This document shows positions 34,725 through 44,465 of a stretch of 64,000 nt of DNA, one piece after another. The translations under genes and the position numbers were made by a program. Positions within the stretch are counted from its first letter, which is position 1. Each line of letters begins with the position of its first letter. The notes beneath the pieces were generated by a model. It was not told where the DNA came from. It did not search any database and saw only the letters and a program-made list of their open reading frames with translations. Location: the NCBI GenBank assembly GCA_002342805.1, contig DDQW01000015.1, positions 1 through 64,000 on the forward strand, read 5' to 3'. Source of the stretch: Clostridiales bacterium UBA2432. GTDB lineage: Bacteria; Bacillota; Clostridia; Lachnospirales; Vallitaleaceae.

Positions 34725-34735
34725 GTACATTCTCC

Positions 34736-35269
34736 TTATTCATGAAATATACTAATGTTCTTTACAATGTAATCGAATGCTGAAAGGATTGTAAAAAGCG
34801 TCGCAAAAAATACCAAGCCTATTTCTACGATGTTAATCACTTTACCTTCAAAATTAAATAATAGAACAATAATCATAATCATTGTCGTAAATGTTTTGAT
34901 CTTCCCCCAGATACTTGCCGCAATCACCTTATTGTCCATGGCTGCAACTAAGCGAAATCCACTAATAATAAATTCACGACTTACAATTATTATGACAATA
35001 ATCGCAGATAATTGACCGACTTCAACAAAATATATTAATGCCGCAGTGACAAGTAATTTATCTGCTAACGGATCCATAAACTTGCCAAAGTTCGTTACTA
35101 AATTTTGACTTCGCGCGATATATCCATCTAGAAAGTCTGTTAATGAGGCAATTATGAAAATACCTGCTGCAAGATAGTTTGCAGTAACCGACTGACCAAG
35201 ATATAGTACCAGTAAAAAAAACGGGATCATAACAACACGTAACAAGGTTAATTTATTTGCTAAATTCAT
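34736..35269 (-). CDS. pgsA: CDP-diacylglycerol-glycerol-3-phosphate 3-phosphatidyltransferase
   Basis: A 177-residue membrane enzyme that makes phosphatidylglycerol phosphate, the route to phosphatidylglycerol and cardiolipin. The CDP-alcohol phosphotransferase motif D-G-x2-A-R-x8-G-x3-D-x3-D is visible as DGYIARSQNLVTNFGKFMDPLAD. About four to five membrane segments are seen. It overlaps rimO by 4 bases. Confidence 0.95.
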   Translation of the reverse strand: MNLANKLTLLRVVMIPFFLLVLYLGQSVTANYLAAGIFIIASLTDFLDGYIARSQNLVTNFGKFMDPLADKLLVTAALIYFVEVGQLSAIIVIIIVSREFIISGFRLVAAMDNKVIAASIWGKIKTFTTMIMIIVLLFNFEGKVINIVEIGLVFFATLFTILSAFDYIVKNISIFHE

Positions 35270-36600
35270 ATAATCTCTCCAATCAAATCATATTCATTGG
35301 CTTGTACAATTTTCACGGTAACATAATCTCCGGATAAAAGCGTTTCGTCACTTTCTAGAAATACGTAGCCGTCTACATCCGGTGTATCCTTATAGGAACG
35401 TCCGATATATATGTCATCGTCGGGAACATAACCGTCAACCATAACTTCTATAGTTCTTCCAATCATTGAACGGTTTTTCTCTGTCGAAATATTTTGTTGC
35501 AAAAGCATGATTTGATCTTTACGTTTCATACTAAGGGAGGCATCGATTTGATGATCCATAGTGTAAGCTGGTGTTCCTTCTTCTCTTGAATATGTGAAAA
35601 CGCCAACGCGATCTAGCTTCATTTCATCTACAAACCTATAGAGCTCTTGAAAAGCTTCTTCAGTTTCACCTGGAAATCCTACAATAAATGTAGTTCGAAT
35701 ACAAATATCCGGAACTTGGTCTCGTAGACGAAGAATAAGACTTCGTATAGATTCTTGACGACTTTTTCTCGCCATACGTTTTAAAATTGTATCATCGACA
35801 TGTTGTAATGGCATGTCAATATAATGTAATAGCTTAGGCTCCTCTTTCATTAATGAAATAAGTTCTTCTGTCACATCTTCCGGATATACATATAAAAGGC
35901 GAATCCAATGAACACCTTCTACTTCAGCAATCTTTTGAATCAGTTCAGGCAAAGCTTTTTTATTATAGATATCCCTACCATATTTCCCTACATCTTGGGC
36001 AACAAGGATAATTTCTGTTTTTCCTTGATCCACTAGAAAGCGGACCTCTTCAATTAGACTTTCCATCTTTCGACTTCGGAATTTTCCACGTAATTTAGGA
36101 ATAATACAGTATGTACAGTTATTATCACAACCCTCTGCAATTTTTAGATATCCGTAATGCTTGGTTGTCTCAGTTGTTCGATTAATGAACACTTCTGGAT
36201 TATTGTCAATGGAATCAAAACGAATATATTTGTGTCCCGCTAATGCTTCACTCACCGCTTCAAGAATACGATCATAATTCGCGGCACCTAAGATTGCATC
36301 AATTTCAGGAATCTCCTTCATGACTTCTTCTTTATATAACTCGGTTAAACATCCAACAACAATTAATGCCTTAAGGTGACCCTCTTCTTTAAGTCCGGCA
36401 TATTCAATGATTGTATTAATACTTTCTTCTTTTGCATCATGAATAAAACTGCAGGTGTTTATTATAATGGCTTCTGCCTCTTCGGCATTCATTGTTAGTA
36501 TAAAACCTTCTTGATTCAACATGCCTAACATAACTTCTGAATCCACGAGATTTTTATCACATCCTAGTGATTCAAAATAAATCAAACTTTTCTTTTCCAA
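35266..36600 (-). CDS. rimO: Ribosomal protein S12 methylthiotransferase
   Basis: A 444-residue radical SAM enzyme that adds a methylthio group to an Asp of S12. The N-terminal UPF0004 domain carries the first cluster cysteines (ESLGCDKNLVDSE, NTCSFI, VGCLTE). The radical SAM motif is CDNNCTYC, and a TRAM domain ends the protein. The start is a TTG at 36598-36600: GGAGG lies at good distance before it, and upstream codons run into folD without a site. Confidence 0.94.
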   Translation of the reverse strand: MEKKSLIYFESLGCDKNLVDSEVMLGMLNQEGFILTMNAEEAEAIIINTCSFIHDAKEESINTIIEYAGLKEEGHLKALIVVGCLTELYKEEVMKEIPEIDAILGAANYDRILEAVSEALAGHKYIRFDSIDNNPEVFINRTTETTKHYGYLKIAEGCDNNCTYCIIPKLRGKFRSRKMESLIEEVRFLVDQGKTEIILVAQDVGKYGRDIYNKKALPELIQKIAEVEGVHWIRLLYVYPEDVTEELISLMKEEPKLLHYIDMPLQHVDDTILKRMARKSRQESIRSLILRLRDQVPDICIRTTFIVGFPGETEEAFQELYRFVDEMKLDRVGVFTYSREEGTPAYTMDHQIDASLSMKRKDQIMLLQQNISTEKNRSMIGRTIEVMVDGYVPDDDIYIGRSYKDTPDVDGYVFLESDETLLSGDYVTVKIVQANEYDLIGEII

Positions 36601-36613
36601 ACTTTTTCCTCCG

Positions 36614-37459
36614 CTATTTAACTTCAGCACTTTCAACAACATTTGTCATTAACATGGCAATGGTCATGGGTCCGACGCCACCAGGTACCGGCGTAATATA
36701 AGATGCTAAGGGAGCCACTTTTTCATAATCCACATCACCACATAGCGAATTATCTTCTAGTCGATTGATACCTACATCAACCACCACAACACCTTCTTTA
36801 ACATATTCATCGGTAATCATCTTTGGTCGGCCAATGGCTGCAATGAGAATATCCGCCTCTCGACATTCTTTTTTTAGGTCAGCTGTTCTTGAATGACACA
36901 GTGTTACAGTTCCATGTTCTCGGAGAAGTAACATAGCTATAGGTTTTCCTACAATATTACTTCGACCGACAATAACACATTTCTTCCCTGAGATAGGGAT
37001 ATCATAACGCTTGAGTAACTCAATAATTCCGTAGGGTGTACATGAAACAAATCCAGGATTACCGATGCTCAAATTTCCGACACTGATTGGGTGAAAACCA
37101 TCCACATCTTTTTTAGGGTCAATGGTCATAATAACCTTCTCCTCAGAGATATGACTAGGTAATGGAAGTTGTACAAGAATACCATTGACATCAGGATTGC
37201 TATTTAATTCTTCAACAAGGCTTAATACATCGTCTTCACTGGCTTGAGACGTCAGTTCATAAGATAAGGATTTTATTCCGATATATTCACACGCCCGTTT
37301 TTTATTCCTTACATACACATGGGATGCAGGATCATCCCCTACAATCACGACAGCTAGTGTAGGGACAATTCCTTTTTGAGCTAACATGGACACTTTTTCT
37401 TTTAATTCATCTTTTATCTTTTTTGATGTTGCTTTTCCATCTAAAATCATCGGGTTCAT
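36614..37459 (-). CDS. folD: Methylenetetrahydrofolate dehydrogenase/cyclohydrolase
   Basis: A 281-residue bifunctional enzyme converting 5,10-methylene-THF to 10-formyl-THF. The active-site lysine is in YVRNKKRACEYIG; GILVQLPLPSHISEEKV and the C-terminal PVPGGVGPMTIAMLM are signatures. Gene order fhs-folD gives a compact one-carbon module. In Bacillus folD stands beside nusB and xseA instead, so it has been moved or re-recruited here. Confidence 0.96.
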   Translation of the reverse strand: MNPMILDGKATSKKIKDELKEKVSMLAQKGIVPTLAVVIVGDDPASHVYVRNKKRACEYIGIKSLSYELTSQASEDDVLSLVEELNSNPDVNGILVQLPLPSHISEEKVIMTIDPKKDVDGFHPISVGNLSIGNPGFVSCTPYGIIELLKRYDIPISGKKCVIVGRSNIVGKPIAMLLLREHGTVTLCHSRTADLKKECREADILIAAIGRPKMITDEYVKEGVVVVDVGINRLEDNSLCGDVDYEKVAPLASYITPVPGGVGPMTIAMLMTNVVESAEVK

Positions 37460-37471
37460 AGGATTTCCTTT

Positions 37472-39142
37472 CTAAAACAAACCAATAATATTTCCATCTT
37501 CATCAACATCGATTGATTCTGCTGCAGGAACTTTTGGCAGGCCGGGCATTGTCATTACATTACCTGTAATGATTACCACGAATTCAGCTCCGGCAGATAA
37601 ATTCACTTCACGAACTTGAACCTCAAAATCTGTCGGTCGCCCCAACTTTTTAGGATCATCTGATAAAGAATACTGTGTTTTTGCAATACAAACGGGCAAA
37701 TGCGATAAGCCCATCTCGTCAATCTTTCGAATGGCTTGATTGACTCCGGCACCATAAGATACTTTTGTTGCACCATATATTTCATGCGTTACTTTTTGTA
37801 TTTTCTCCTTAATACTTAAGCTATCTTCATATAAAACTTGGAATGCACTTTTTTTAGTATCTAATGTGTGCATTAAGGTTTTTGCTAATTCTATACCGCC
37901 TTTTCCACCATGTTCCCATACATTAGCGACGGCAAACTCTGCCCCAAGCTCTTTGCAACGATTTTCAACAAAACGTATTTCATCATCCGTATCTGAAACG
38001 AAGGCATTCAATGTAACAATAACTGGGACATTATATTTTGACATATTCTCAATATGCTTCTCTAAATTGACAATCCCTTGCTTCAGCGCTTCAACATTTT
38101 CTTGTGATAGATTTTTTTTCTCGACACCACCGTTATACTTAAGGGCACGTACTGTTGCCACAATAACAATTGCGTCAGGTTTCAAACCGCCTTTGCGACA
38201 TTTTATGTCCAAGAATTTTTCGGCCCCAAGATCTGCTCCAAATCCCGCTTCTGTAACAACAACATCCGAAAGTTTCAGGGCATATTTTGTTGCACGTAAA
38301 CTATTGCATCCATGGGCAATATTTGCAAAAGGTCCACCATGCATTATACATGGGGTATTTTCTAATGTTTGAACAAGATTCGGTTTTATGGCATCTTTTA
38401 ATAAGGCAGCCATAGCACCTTCTGCTTTTAAATCATGAGCAGTAATCGGCTGTTTATCATAGGTGTATCCAATAACAATTTGACCTAATCGTTTTTTCAA
38501 ATCCATTAAATCGGATGCCAAACATAATATTGCCATGACTTCAGAGGCTACACTAATCATATAGCCATCTTCTCGAGGAACACCTTGAAGACGTCCACCA
38601 AGACCGACCATGGTATGGCGAAGGGCACGATCATTCATATCAACAACACGTTTCCATACAATTTGACGTGGATCGATATTTAAGACATTCCCATGCTGTA
38701 AATGGTTATCTATCATGGCAGATAATAAGTTGTGGGCAATACTCACTGCATGAATATCTCCGGTAAAATGAAGATTAATGTCTTCCATCGGAACAACTTG
38801 CGCATAACCTCCGCCAGCTGCACCTCCTTTTACACCCATACATGGGCCTAATGAAGGTTCACGTAAGGCAATCATACTCTTAACACCTAATTGACCTAAG
38901 GCTTCACCAATGCCTACTGTAATGGTTGTTTTTCCTTCACCTGCCGGCGTTGGATTAATCGCTGTCACTAAAACGAGTTTACCATCTTCATTTTTCTCAA
39001 CACGTGTCCACAAATCGTCGGATAATTTCGCCTTATACTTACCGTATAGCTCAAGTTCATCTTCTTGAATATTTAGACCTTTGGCTATGTGTGTGATAGG
39101 TTGAAGTGTTGCTTCTTTTGCAATTTGAATATCAGATTTCAT
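37472..39142 (-). CDS. fhs: Formate-tetrahydrofolate ligase
   Basis: A 556-residue ATP-dependent ligase that makes 10-formyl-THF from formate. The P-loop PTPAGEGKTT is near residue 65, followed by REPSLGPCMGVKGGAAGGGYAQVVPM. It overlaps ftsK by 4 bases (ATGA) and is followed by folD. It serves one-carbon supply, and in acetogens the methyl branch of the Wood-Ljungdahl pathway; the window has no CO dehydrogenase genes to decide between these. Confidence 0.97.
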   Translation of the reverse strand: MKSDIQIAKEATLQPITHIAKGLNIQEDELELYGKYKAKLSDDLWTRVEKNEDGKLVLVTAINPTPAGEGKTTITVGIGEALGQLGVKSMIALREPSLGPCMGVKGGAAGGGYAQVVPMEDINLHFTGDIHAVSIAHNLLSAMIDNHLQHGNVLNIDPRQIVWKRVVDMNDRALRHTMVGLGGRLQGVPREDGYMISVASEVMAILCLASDLMDLKKRLGQIVIGYTYDKQPITAHDLKAEGAMAALLKDAIKPNLVQTLENTPCIMHGGPFANIAHGCNSLRATKYALKLSDVVVTEAGFGADLGAEKFLDIKCRKGGLKPDAIVIVATVRALKYNGGVEKKNLSQENVEALKQGIVNLEKHIENMSKYNVPVIVTLNAFVSDTDDEIRFVENRCKELGAEFAVANVWEHGGKGGIELAKTLMHTLDTKKSAFQVLYEDSLSIKEKIQKVTHEIYGATKVSYGAGVNQAIRKIDEMGLSHLPVCIAKTQYSLSDDPKKLGRPTDFEVQVREVNLSAGAEFVVIITGNVMTMPGLPKVPAAESIDVDEDGNIIGLF

Positions 39143-41607
39143 AGGGCCTCCTCATTATTTGTATCTTCAGCAACATCTGTTGCCTCAGGGTTATTTGCCT
39201 TTGCTTTTAAAGCATCAAATTCTTCTTCCGTCAAGAGCATTTTCCTCGGTTTACTGCCTTCATCATCACCGACATAACCAGCTTCATGAAGTTGATCCAA
39301 AATACGCGCCGCACGATTATAACCGACTCTAAAACTTCGTTGAATCATTGATGCAGATGCTTTTTGCTTTTTAACACATAATTCTAGTGCATCTTCAAAA
39401 ATTTCATCATAATCATCTGAGTTTTTAGTTTCTTCTGATACCGCTTTATTTAATTGGTTCATAATCTTTTCGTCGTAGTCTTCTTTTTTACGTTTTTTCA
39501 AATAGCTTACAATGTTCTCAACCTCTTTATCCGATATAAATGCCCCTTGAATACGAACAGGTTTTTGATAACCTACCGGATAAAACAGCATATCACCTTT
39601 TCCAAGCAGTTTTTCCGCGCCATTCATATCAATAATCGTTCGGGAATCAACTCCGGAAGATACATTAAAGGCAATTCGAGAAGGTATATTGGCTTTTATC
39701 AGACCGGTGATAACATCAACTGACGGACGTTGGGTTGCTATAATCAAATGCAATCCTGCCGCGCGGGCCATTTGAGCCAAACGGCAAATAGCTTCTTCAA
39801 CATCACCGGCAGCAGCGACCATTAAGTCAGCAAGCTCATCCACGATAATAACAATTTGAGGTAATTTCTTCATATCCTCTTTTTCAAGGACCATCTTATT
39901 GTAGCTACTAATATCTCGAACATTAGCTGCCGCAAATAATTTGTATCTCTCAAGCATCTCTTGAACAGCCCAATTCAAAGCGCCTGCAGCTTTTTTAGGA
40001 TCTGTCACAACCGGGATTAATAAATGCGGAATACCATTATAAATAGATAACTCAACAACTTTAGGGTCAATCATCAGAAGTTTCACATCTTCCGGTGAAG
40101 ATTTATATAAAATACTTGTTATCAAGGTGTTCACACATACGGATTTTCCTGAACCTGTCGCACCGGCAATAAGCAAGTGAGGCATGCGTCCTATATCCGT
40201 GATCACAACTTTTCCGCTAATATCTTTTCCCAAAGCAAATGCAACCTGGGACGGAAATTTATCAAATTCTTTGGTGTCAATGACTTCACGTAAGAATACA
40301 GCAGCTTGATTTTTGTTGGGAACTTCTATACCTACGGCTGATTTTCCGGGAATCGGCGCTTCGATTCGGATTCCGGATGCTGCGAGGTTTAAGGCAATAT
40401 CATCAGCAAGGTTAACAATTTTACTAACTTTAACACCTTGGCTTGGTTGAAGCTCATAGCGTGTTACTGAAGGCCCAACGGACACATCCACAACTTTGGC
40501 ATTGACACCGAAACTTGCCAGTGTTTCTTCAAGCTTGGTCGCACTTTCTTGTAAAAACAAGGTATTATTTTGCTTTTTGGATAAAGGATTTGCCTTTAAA
40601 AGCTCAAGTGGAGGTTTTAAATACGTTTTGGGTGTCTTTTTAATCTCCGAAAGAATTTCCTGCTCAATATTCACCTTATCTACTTCAACTTCAGCTTTAG
40701 CTTCCGGCTCAGGCTTAACTCCAGTTTCTACCACAGGTTCTACTTCTACATCTTGAGTCACTTCAGCTTCATTGGCCGTAAGTTCTTCAATGGTTGCATC
40801 GGGATCAATGGGAATATCTTCGATGGATTCAATGGTTGATTTAAATAAGTCGGCAATATTTCGTTTATTTGTTTTTGGAATATTTGATTCTTCTATGGGT
40901 TCTTCCATTGCTGGTGCTTTCGCTTGCTCTAACCGTTGTGCCTTTTTATGCTCAGCGCGTTTTTCGGATATTTTTTGCAATTGACCACTTATAAATAAAA
41001 TCAATTGCTTTAGCGCACTAACCAGCCAGCTATATAATTTTTTCAGGATAACAATAATGGACTTTTCTGTAATTCCAATAAAAAGCGATAAGAAAATAAC
41101 AATAAGCACAAGCATGGTTGCAATCTTTCCTAATAATTTCAAAAAGAAATCACCAATTAAGCCCCCAATTAATCCACCTGCAACATGATGACTTGAAGAC
41201 ATCTTAAAATAAATGGCTAAAGATGGAAAAAATGCAGAGGTCGAATCATTAATTCGAATGAAAATTTGCGGGAATTCTACATATATTACATGGGCGGTTA
41301 CAGAAACAAAAACAATAGCAATAAATGACAACAATAAAATCATGTTTAACCGTTTATTCCCTTTGTTAAATGCTTTCATGAAAGAAGCTACAAAGATACC
41401 GATGGGTAATATATATGCACCTATACCAAGAAGTCCAAATAAGAATCCTCGAAAAAAATTACCGATTATTCCACCACCATTAAGATAAATGCTTACCATA
41501 ATAAATAATGCAAAAGCTAAAACCACCATCACAACAATTTCATATTGAACCATACTTAAAGATGTTGTTGTCGAGGGATGTTTTTGTTTTTTGGTTGTTC
41601 GAGCCAT
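39139..41607 (-). CDS. ftsK: DNA translocase FtsK/SpoIIIE
   Basis: A 822-residue DNA pump. Four N-terminal membrane segments (about 20-170) are followed by an acidic linker with many Glu/Val/Thr repeats (about 230-330), then the motor with Walker A GATGSGKSVCVN and Walker B IVIIVDELADLM. The C-terminal winged helix (SASMIQRSFRVGYNRAARILDQL) reads KOPS-like guide sequences. The ATG at 41605-41607 follows AAAGGGG; upstream codons overlap lysC. Whether it acts in division, sporulation or both cannot be told. Confidence 0.95.
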   Translation of the reverse strand: MARTTKKQKHPSTTTSLSMVQYEIVVMVVLAFALFIMVSIYLNGGGIIGNFFRGFLFGLLGIGAYILPIGIFVASFMKAFNKGNKRLNMILLLSFIAIVFVSVTAHVIYVEFPQIFIRINDSTSAFFPSLAIYFKMSSSHHVAGGLIGGLIGDFFLKLLGKIATMLVLIVIFLSLFIGITEKSIIVILKKLYSWLVSALKQLILFISGQLQKISEKRAEHKKAQRLEQAKAPAMEEPIEESNIPKTNKRNIADLFKSTIESIEDIPIDPDATIEELTANEAEVTQDVEVEPVVETGVKPEPEAKAEVEVDKVNIEQEILSEIKKTPKTYLKPPLELLKANPLSKKQNNTLFLQESATKLEETLASFGVNAKVVDVSVGPSVTRYELQPSQGVKVSKIVNLADDIALNLAASGIRIEAPIPGKSAVGIEVPNKNQAAVFLREVIDTKEFDKFPSQVAFALGKDISGKVVITDIGRMPHLLIAGATGSGKSVCVNTLITSILYKSSPEDVKLLMIDPKVVELSIYNGIPHLLIPVVTDPKKAAGALNWAVQEMLERYKLFAAANVRDISSYNKMVLEKEDMKKLPQIVIIVDELADLMVAAAGDVEEAICRLAQMARAAGLHLIIATQRPSVDVITGLIKANIPSRIAFNVSSGVDSRTIIDMNGAEKLLGKGDMLFYPVGYQKPVRIQGAFISDKEVENIVSYLKKRKKEDYDEKIMNQLNKAVSEETKNSDDYDEIFEDALELCVKKQKASASMIQRSFRVGYNRAARILDQLHEAGYVGDDEGSKPRKMLLTEEEFDALKAKANNPEATDVAEDTNNEEAL

Positions 41608-41623
41608 AATACGTTCCCCTTTA

Positions 41624-42820
41624 TTACAAATCAAAAGCCTGATGTAAGGCCATAATTGCTTTTTCCATATCTTTTTCATAAACCAAACAAGCAATTGTAC
41701 TTAATGAGTCTGCTGTTTGCAATATTTCAATATTTTCTTGTTTGAGTGCATGAATTATTCGCGCCATCACTCCGGGAACGCCTGTCATCCGTTCTCCAAT
41801 AACTGTTACTTTTGCACACCCTCGAATTAAACTATATTCTAAGTCAAACTGCTTTATAACATCAATGGCTAATAATTCACTGCTTAACTCAGTTGTAAAC
41901 ACACTGTGATCCGGAAAAATATTAATAATATCAATCGATACTTTTTTCTCAGCAAGCGCATTATAAAAAGCATCTGTGTCAAATGCTCCTTTTATTATAA
42001 ACTGAATACGATCAACGCGATGGGCAATACCTGTAATGATTTTATTTTCGGGTTCATAGGCGTCATTTAAAGTCCTATACTCTGTAATCTGTGTTCCATT
42101 ATGATCCGAAAATGTATTTTTTATAATTAACGGTATATTTGAACGTTTGGCAACCTCTACAGCGCCTTTATGAATAACTTTTGCTCCTGAATCAGCCATT
42201 TGAAAAACTTCATCATAACTAATTGTTTGTATAGACTTTGCGTGCTTGCAGTATTTTGGATCTGCTGTCATGATTCCGTTGACATCTGTATATATTTCAA
42301 CACATTTCGCATTTAAGGCTTCTCCGATGACGGAGGCTGTTGTATCCGAACCACCACGTCCGATGGTTGTTGTGATATGATGAATAGTTCTTCCTTGAAA
42401 TCCAGCAACCACCGGAACAATGTTTTGCTCAAGTAGTGAATGTAAATATTCAGGGTCAATACCAATAATCTCTGCATTGTTAAACCGATCAGTTGTAATA
42501 ATACCGGCTTCGCCACCTGTTACTGCCATTGATGATATACCTTCTTCTCTTAAGGTATTGGACATAACAACTGTTGAAATAATCTCACCCGTACTAATCA
42601 GAAGATCTTTCTCTTTTGGAGAAACCTTAGCTCGATGCTGACCTATTAATGACATTAAGGTATCTGTAGCATAGGGTTCACCTAATCGTCCCATAGCAGA
42701 AACAACGACAACGACCTTCTTATTCTCTTTTAAAGTATTTTTAACAATAGTCGCAACACGTCGACGATTTTCTTGAGTTGCAACACTTGTTCCGCCAAAT
42801 TTTTGTATGATTATCTCCAT
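41624..42820 (-). CDS. lysC: Aspartate kinase
   Basis: A 398-residue monofunctional aspartate kinase. The N-terminal motif IIQKFGGTSVA and GRGGSDTTASVIG are the kinase signatures; two ACT domains follow (about 265-398, with ITGIAHRVDRIQFII and VTVIGERMTGVPGVMARI). The ACT domains suggest feedback control by lysine, threonine or both. It is first in a seven-gene run with ftsK. In Bacillus dapG (an aspartate kinase) is also near spoIIIE. I found no lysine riboswitch in the 200 bases upstream. Confidence 0.94.
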   Translation of the reverse strand: MEIIIQKFGGTSVATQENRRRVATIVKNTLKENKKVVVVVSAMGRLGEPYATDTLMSLIGQHRAKVSPKEKDLLISTGEIISTVVMSNTLREEGISSMAVTGGEAGIITTDRFNNAEIIGIDPEYLHSLLEQNIVPVVAGFQGRTIHHITTTIGRGGSDTTASVIGEALNAKCVEIYTDVNGIMTADPKYCKHAKSIQTISYDEVFQMADSGAKVIHKGAVEVAKRSNIPLIIKNTFSDHNGTQITEYRTLNDAYEPENKIITGIAHRVDRIQFIIKGAFDTDAFYNALAEKKVSIDIINIFPDHSVFTTELSSELLAIDVIKQFDLEYSLIRGCAKVTVIGERMTGVPGVMARIIHALKQENIEILQTADSLSTIACLVYEKDMEKAIMALHQAFDL

Positions 42821-42848
42821 CTGTTCACCTCGAATTTTGTCTTTAATT

Positions 42849-42877
42849 ACTATACCATAGCCCCTTTTAGATTACAA
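42849..42877 (-). promoter_or_regulatory. lysC-ftsK operon promoter
   Basis: On the minus strand TTGTAA (42872-42877), a 17-base spacer ending TGG, and TATAGT (42849-42854), an extended -10 type. Confidence 0.6.
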
Positions 42878-42904
42878 CTTTTTTGACAATGCATTTTTAA
42901 AAAC

Positions 42905-42921
42905 GTCTTTGTCAGAAAGAC
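42905..42921. other. Small inverted repeat in the lysC/CBS-ACT intergenic region
   Basis: GTCTTT and AAAGAC surround GTCAG. It lies upstream of both divergent promoters. It could be an operator; there is no proof. Confidence 0.35.
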
Positions 42922-42928
42922 ATTTTCA

Positions 42929-42957
42929 TTGTCATCTCGTGAAAATTATGCTATTAT
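42929..42957 (+). promoter_or_regulatory. Promoter of the CBS-ACT gene
   Basis: TTGTCA (42929-42934), a 17-base spacer ending TGC, and TATTAT (42952-42957), about 65 bases before the ATG. Confidence 0.6.
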
Positions 42958-43022
42958 AATATTATACTATAAGTTTTAATTATGGTTTAGGTGTCAACCG
43001 ACTATAGATTGGAGGTATCATT

Positions 43023-43670
43023 ATGTATGTAGGCAATAAAATGATTACAGATATCATCTCAGTTTTTCCGGAAGCGTCCGTTTCACTTGCTTTCCAAACA
43101 ATGCACGAGCGCGGAGTAAGTCAACTTCCGGTTGTTAAAAATGGTAAACTTGTTGGCATAATCACAGAAACTTTGTTAAGCGAATTCACTCCTTCAAAAG
43201 CAACAACACTCAGTATCTATGAGTTAAACTATATCCTTGGCAAAACAAGAGTTGACTCAATTATGGAAAAAGAGGTTGTTACATGTACCGAAGATATGTT
43301 AATTGAAGAAGTCGCTAAGATTATGAACGCAAAAGATATTAATATGATTCCGGTTGTTAATGAAAATCAAACCCTTGTTGGAATCATTTCACGTTCCGAT
43401 ATTATTGAGGCTTTTATCGAAATTACAGGCGCTATGGATCCAGGCTCTCGTATTACCATCAACTCAAAAGATGAAGCCGGTAAGCTAGCGGAAATATCTT
43501 CAATTATACGTGAATATGGAGTGAACATTACCCATTTGACAAACTTTAATAATCCTTCAACGAATATGACAGAAATTATTATTCGTTTGAATACCCAAGA
43601 TGTTACACCTATTGTCAATGCCCTTGAAGAAAAAGGCTACGAAATTATACGCATCGATCATAATGAGTAA
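43023..43670 (+). CDS. CBS-domain pair with C-terminal ACT domain (AcuB-like)
   Basis: A 215-residue soluble protein. Two CBS domains (about 1-60, with MHERGVSQLPVVKNGKLVGIIT, and 75-130, with INMIPVVNENQTLVGIISRSDII) form a nucleotide-binding module, and an ACT domain fills about 143-212 (DEAGKLAEISSIIREYGVNI). The arrangement matches AcuB-like proteins of Firmicutes, whose ligand and target are mostly unknown. It stands alone, with its own promoter and a terminator, and AGATTGGAGG lies before the ATG. A role in sensing an adenine nucleotide and an amino acid is inferred from the domains. Confidence 0.85.
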   Translation: MYVGNKMITDIISVFPEASVSLAFQTMHERGVSQLPVVKNGKLVGIITETLLSEFTPSKATTLSIYELNYILGKTRVDSIMEKEVVTCTEDMLIEEVAKIMNAKDINMIPVVNENQTLVGIISRSDIIEAFIEITGAMDPGSRITINSKDEAGKLAEISSIIREYGVNITHLTNFNNPSTNMTEIIIRLNTQDVTPIVNALEEKGYEIIRIDHNE

Positions 43671-43691
43671 AACATTCATTTAAAACATAGT

Positions 43692-43732
43692 AAAAGCAGA
43701 TATATTCCATAATATGGAATGTACCTGCTTTT
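43692..43732. terminator. Bidirectional terminator between the CBS-ACT gene and livF
   Basis: AAAAGCAG pairs with CTGCTTTT, with a second inner stem of TATTCCAT and ATGGAAT type. A and T runs flank both sides, so it can serve the plus-strand CBS-ACT gene and the minus-strand liv operon. Confidence 0.8.
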
Positions 43733-43753
43733 TTATCGTCTACATTCTATCGC

Positions 43754-44455
43754 TTATCCGAGATAGGCTTGTCGAACACGATCATCATCTAACAATTCTT
43801 TTGCACTACCTTCAATGATAACTTTTCCTGTTTCAAGTACATAGGCACGATTTGATATTGTCAACGCTTTATGGGCATTTTGCTCAACCAATAAAATCGT
43901 TGTACCAAAAGAATTCGTTTCCTCAATAATACTGAATATTTCATCGACCAAAATCGGTGCTAATCCCATGGATGGCTCATCCATCAATAGAATCTCCGGC
44001 TTACTCATTAAGGCTCGAGCTATGGCTAACATTTGCTGTTCTCCACCACTCATCGTTCCCGCCATTTGTTTGCGGCGCTCTTTTAATCGTGGGAAACGAA
44101 GATACATTTTTTCAATATTTTCTTCGATTTCTGCTTTATCGGTACGTGAAAAAGCACCCATAATAAGATTTTCATATACGGTCATTTGGGAAAAAACGCG
44201 TCGTCCTTCCGGTACTTGGGCCAAACCTTTGTAAACAATTTGATCCGCAGCAAGGGTCGTTAATTCTTCATCATGAAGTTTGATTGAACCTTTTTTAGGT
44301 TTAATCAAACCACTTATTGCGTGTAATGTTGTTGTTTTTCCGGCACCATTGGCTCCAATCAAACTAACAATTTCGCCTTTGTTGACCTTAAAATCCATGG
44401 ATTTTATCGCATGAATTGCCCCATAAAAAACATCTAAATCTGTAACTGTTAACAT
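43754..44455 (-). CDS. livF: Branched-chain amino acid ABC transporter ATPase
   Basis: A 233-residue ABC ATPase of the LivF class. Walker A is GANGAGKTT, the signature MSGGEQQMLAIARALM, and Walker B EILLMDEPSMGLAP. It pairs with LivG on the cytoplasmic side of the permease. It is last of the livK-H-M-G-F order, 10 bases behind livG. Confidence 0.94.
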   Translation of the reverse strand: MLTVTDLDVFYGAIHAIKSMDFKVNKGEIVSLIGANGAGKTTTLHAISGLIKPKKGSIKLHDEELTTLAADQIVYKGLAQVPEGRRVFSQMTVYENLIMGAFSRTDKAEIEENIEKMYLRFPRLKERRKQMAGTMSGGEQQMLAIARALMSKPEILLMDEPSMGLAPILVDEIFSIIEETNSFGTTILLVEQNAHKALTISNRAYVLETGKVIIEGSAKELLDDDRVRQAYLG

Positions 44456-44465
44456 ACTTTTCCTC

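Noticed and set aside
37866..38372. 168-codon open frame on the plus strand opposite fhs
   Set aside because: Antisense shadow of a highly conserved enzyme gene; no ribosome binding site and low-complexity translation.
42821..43022. Lysine riboswitch or T-box upstream of lysC
   Set aside because: The space before lysC is short and holds two divergent promoters; I found no lysine-riboswitch core or T-box sequence.
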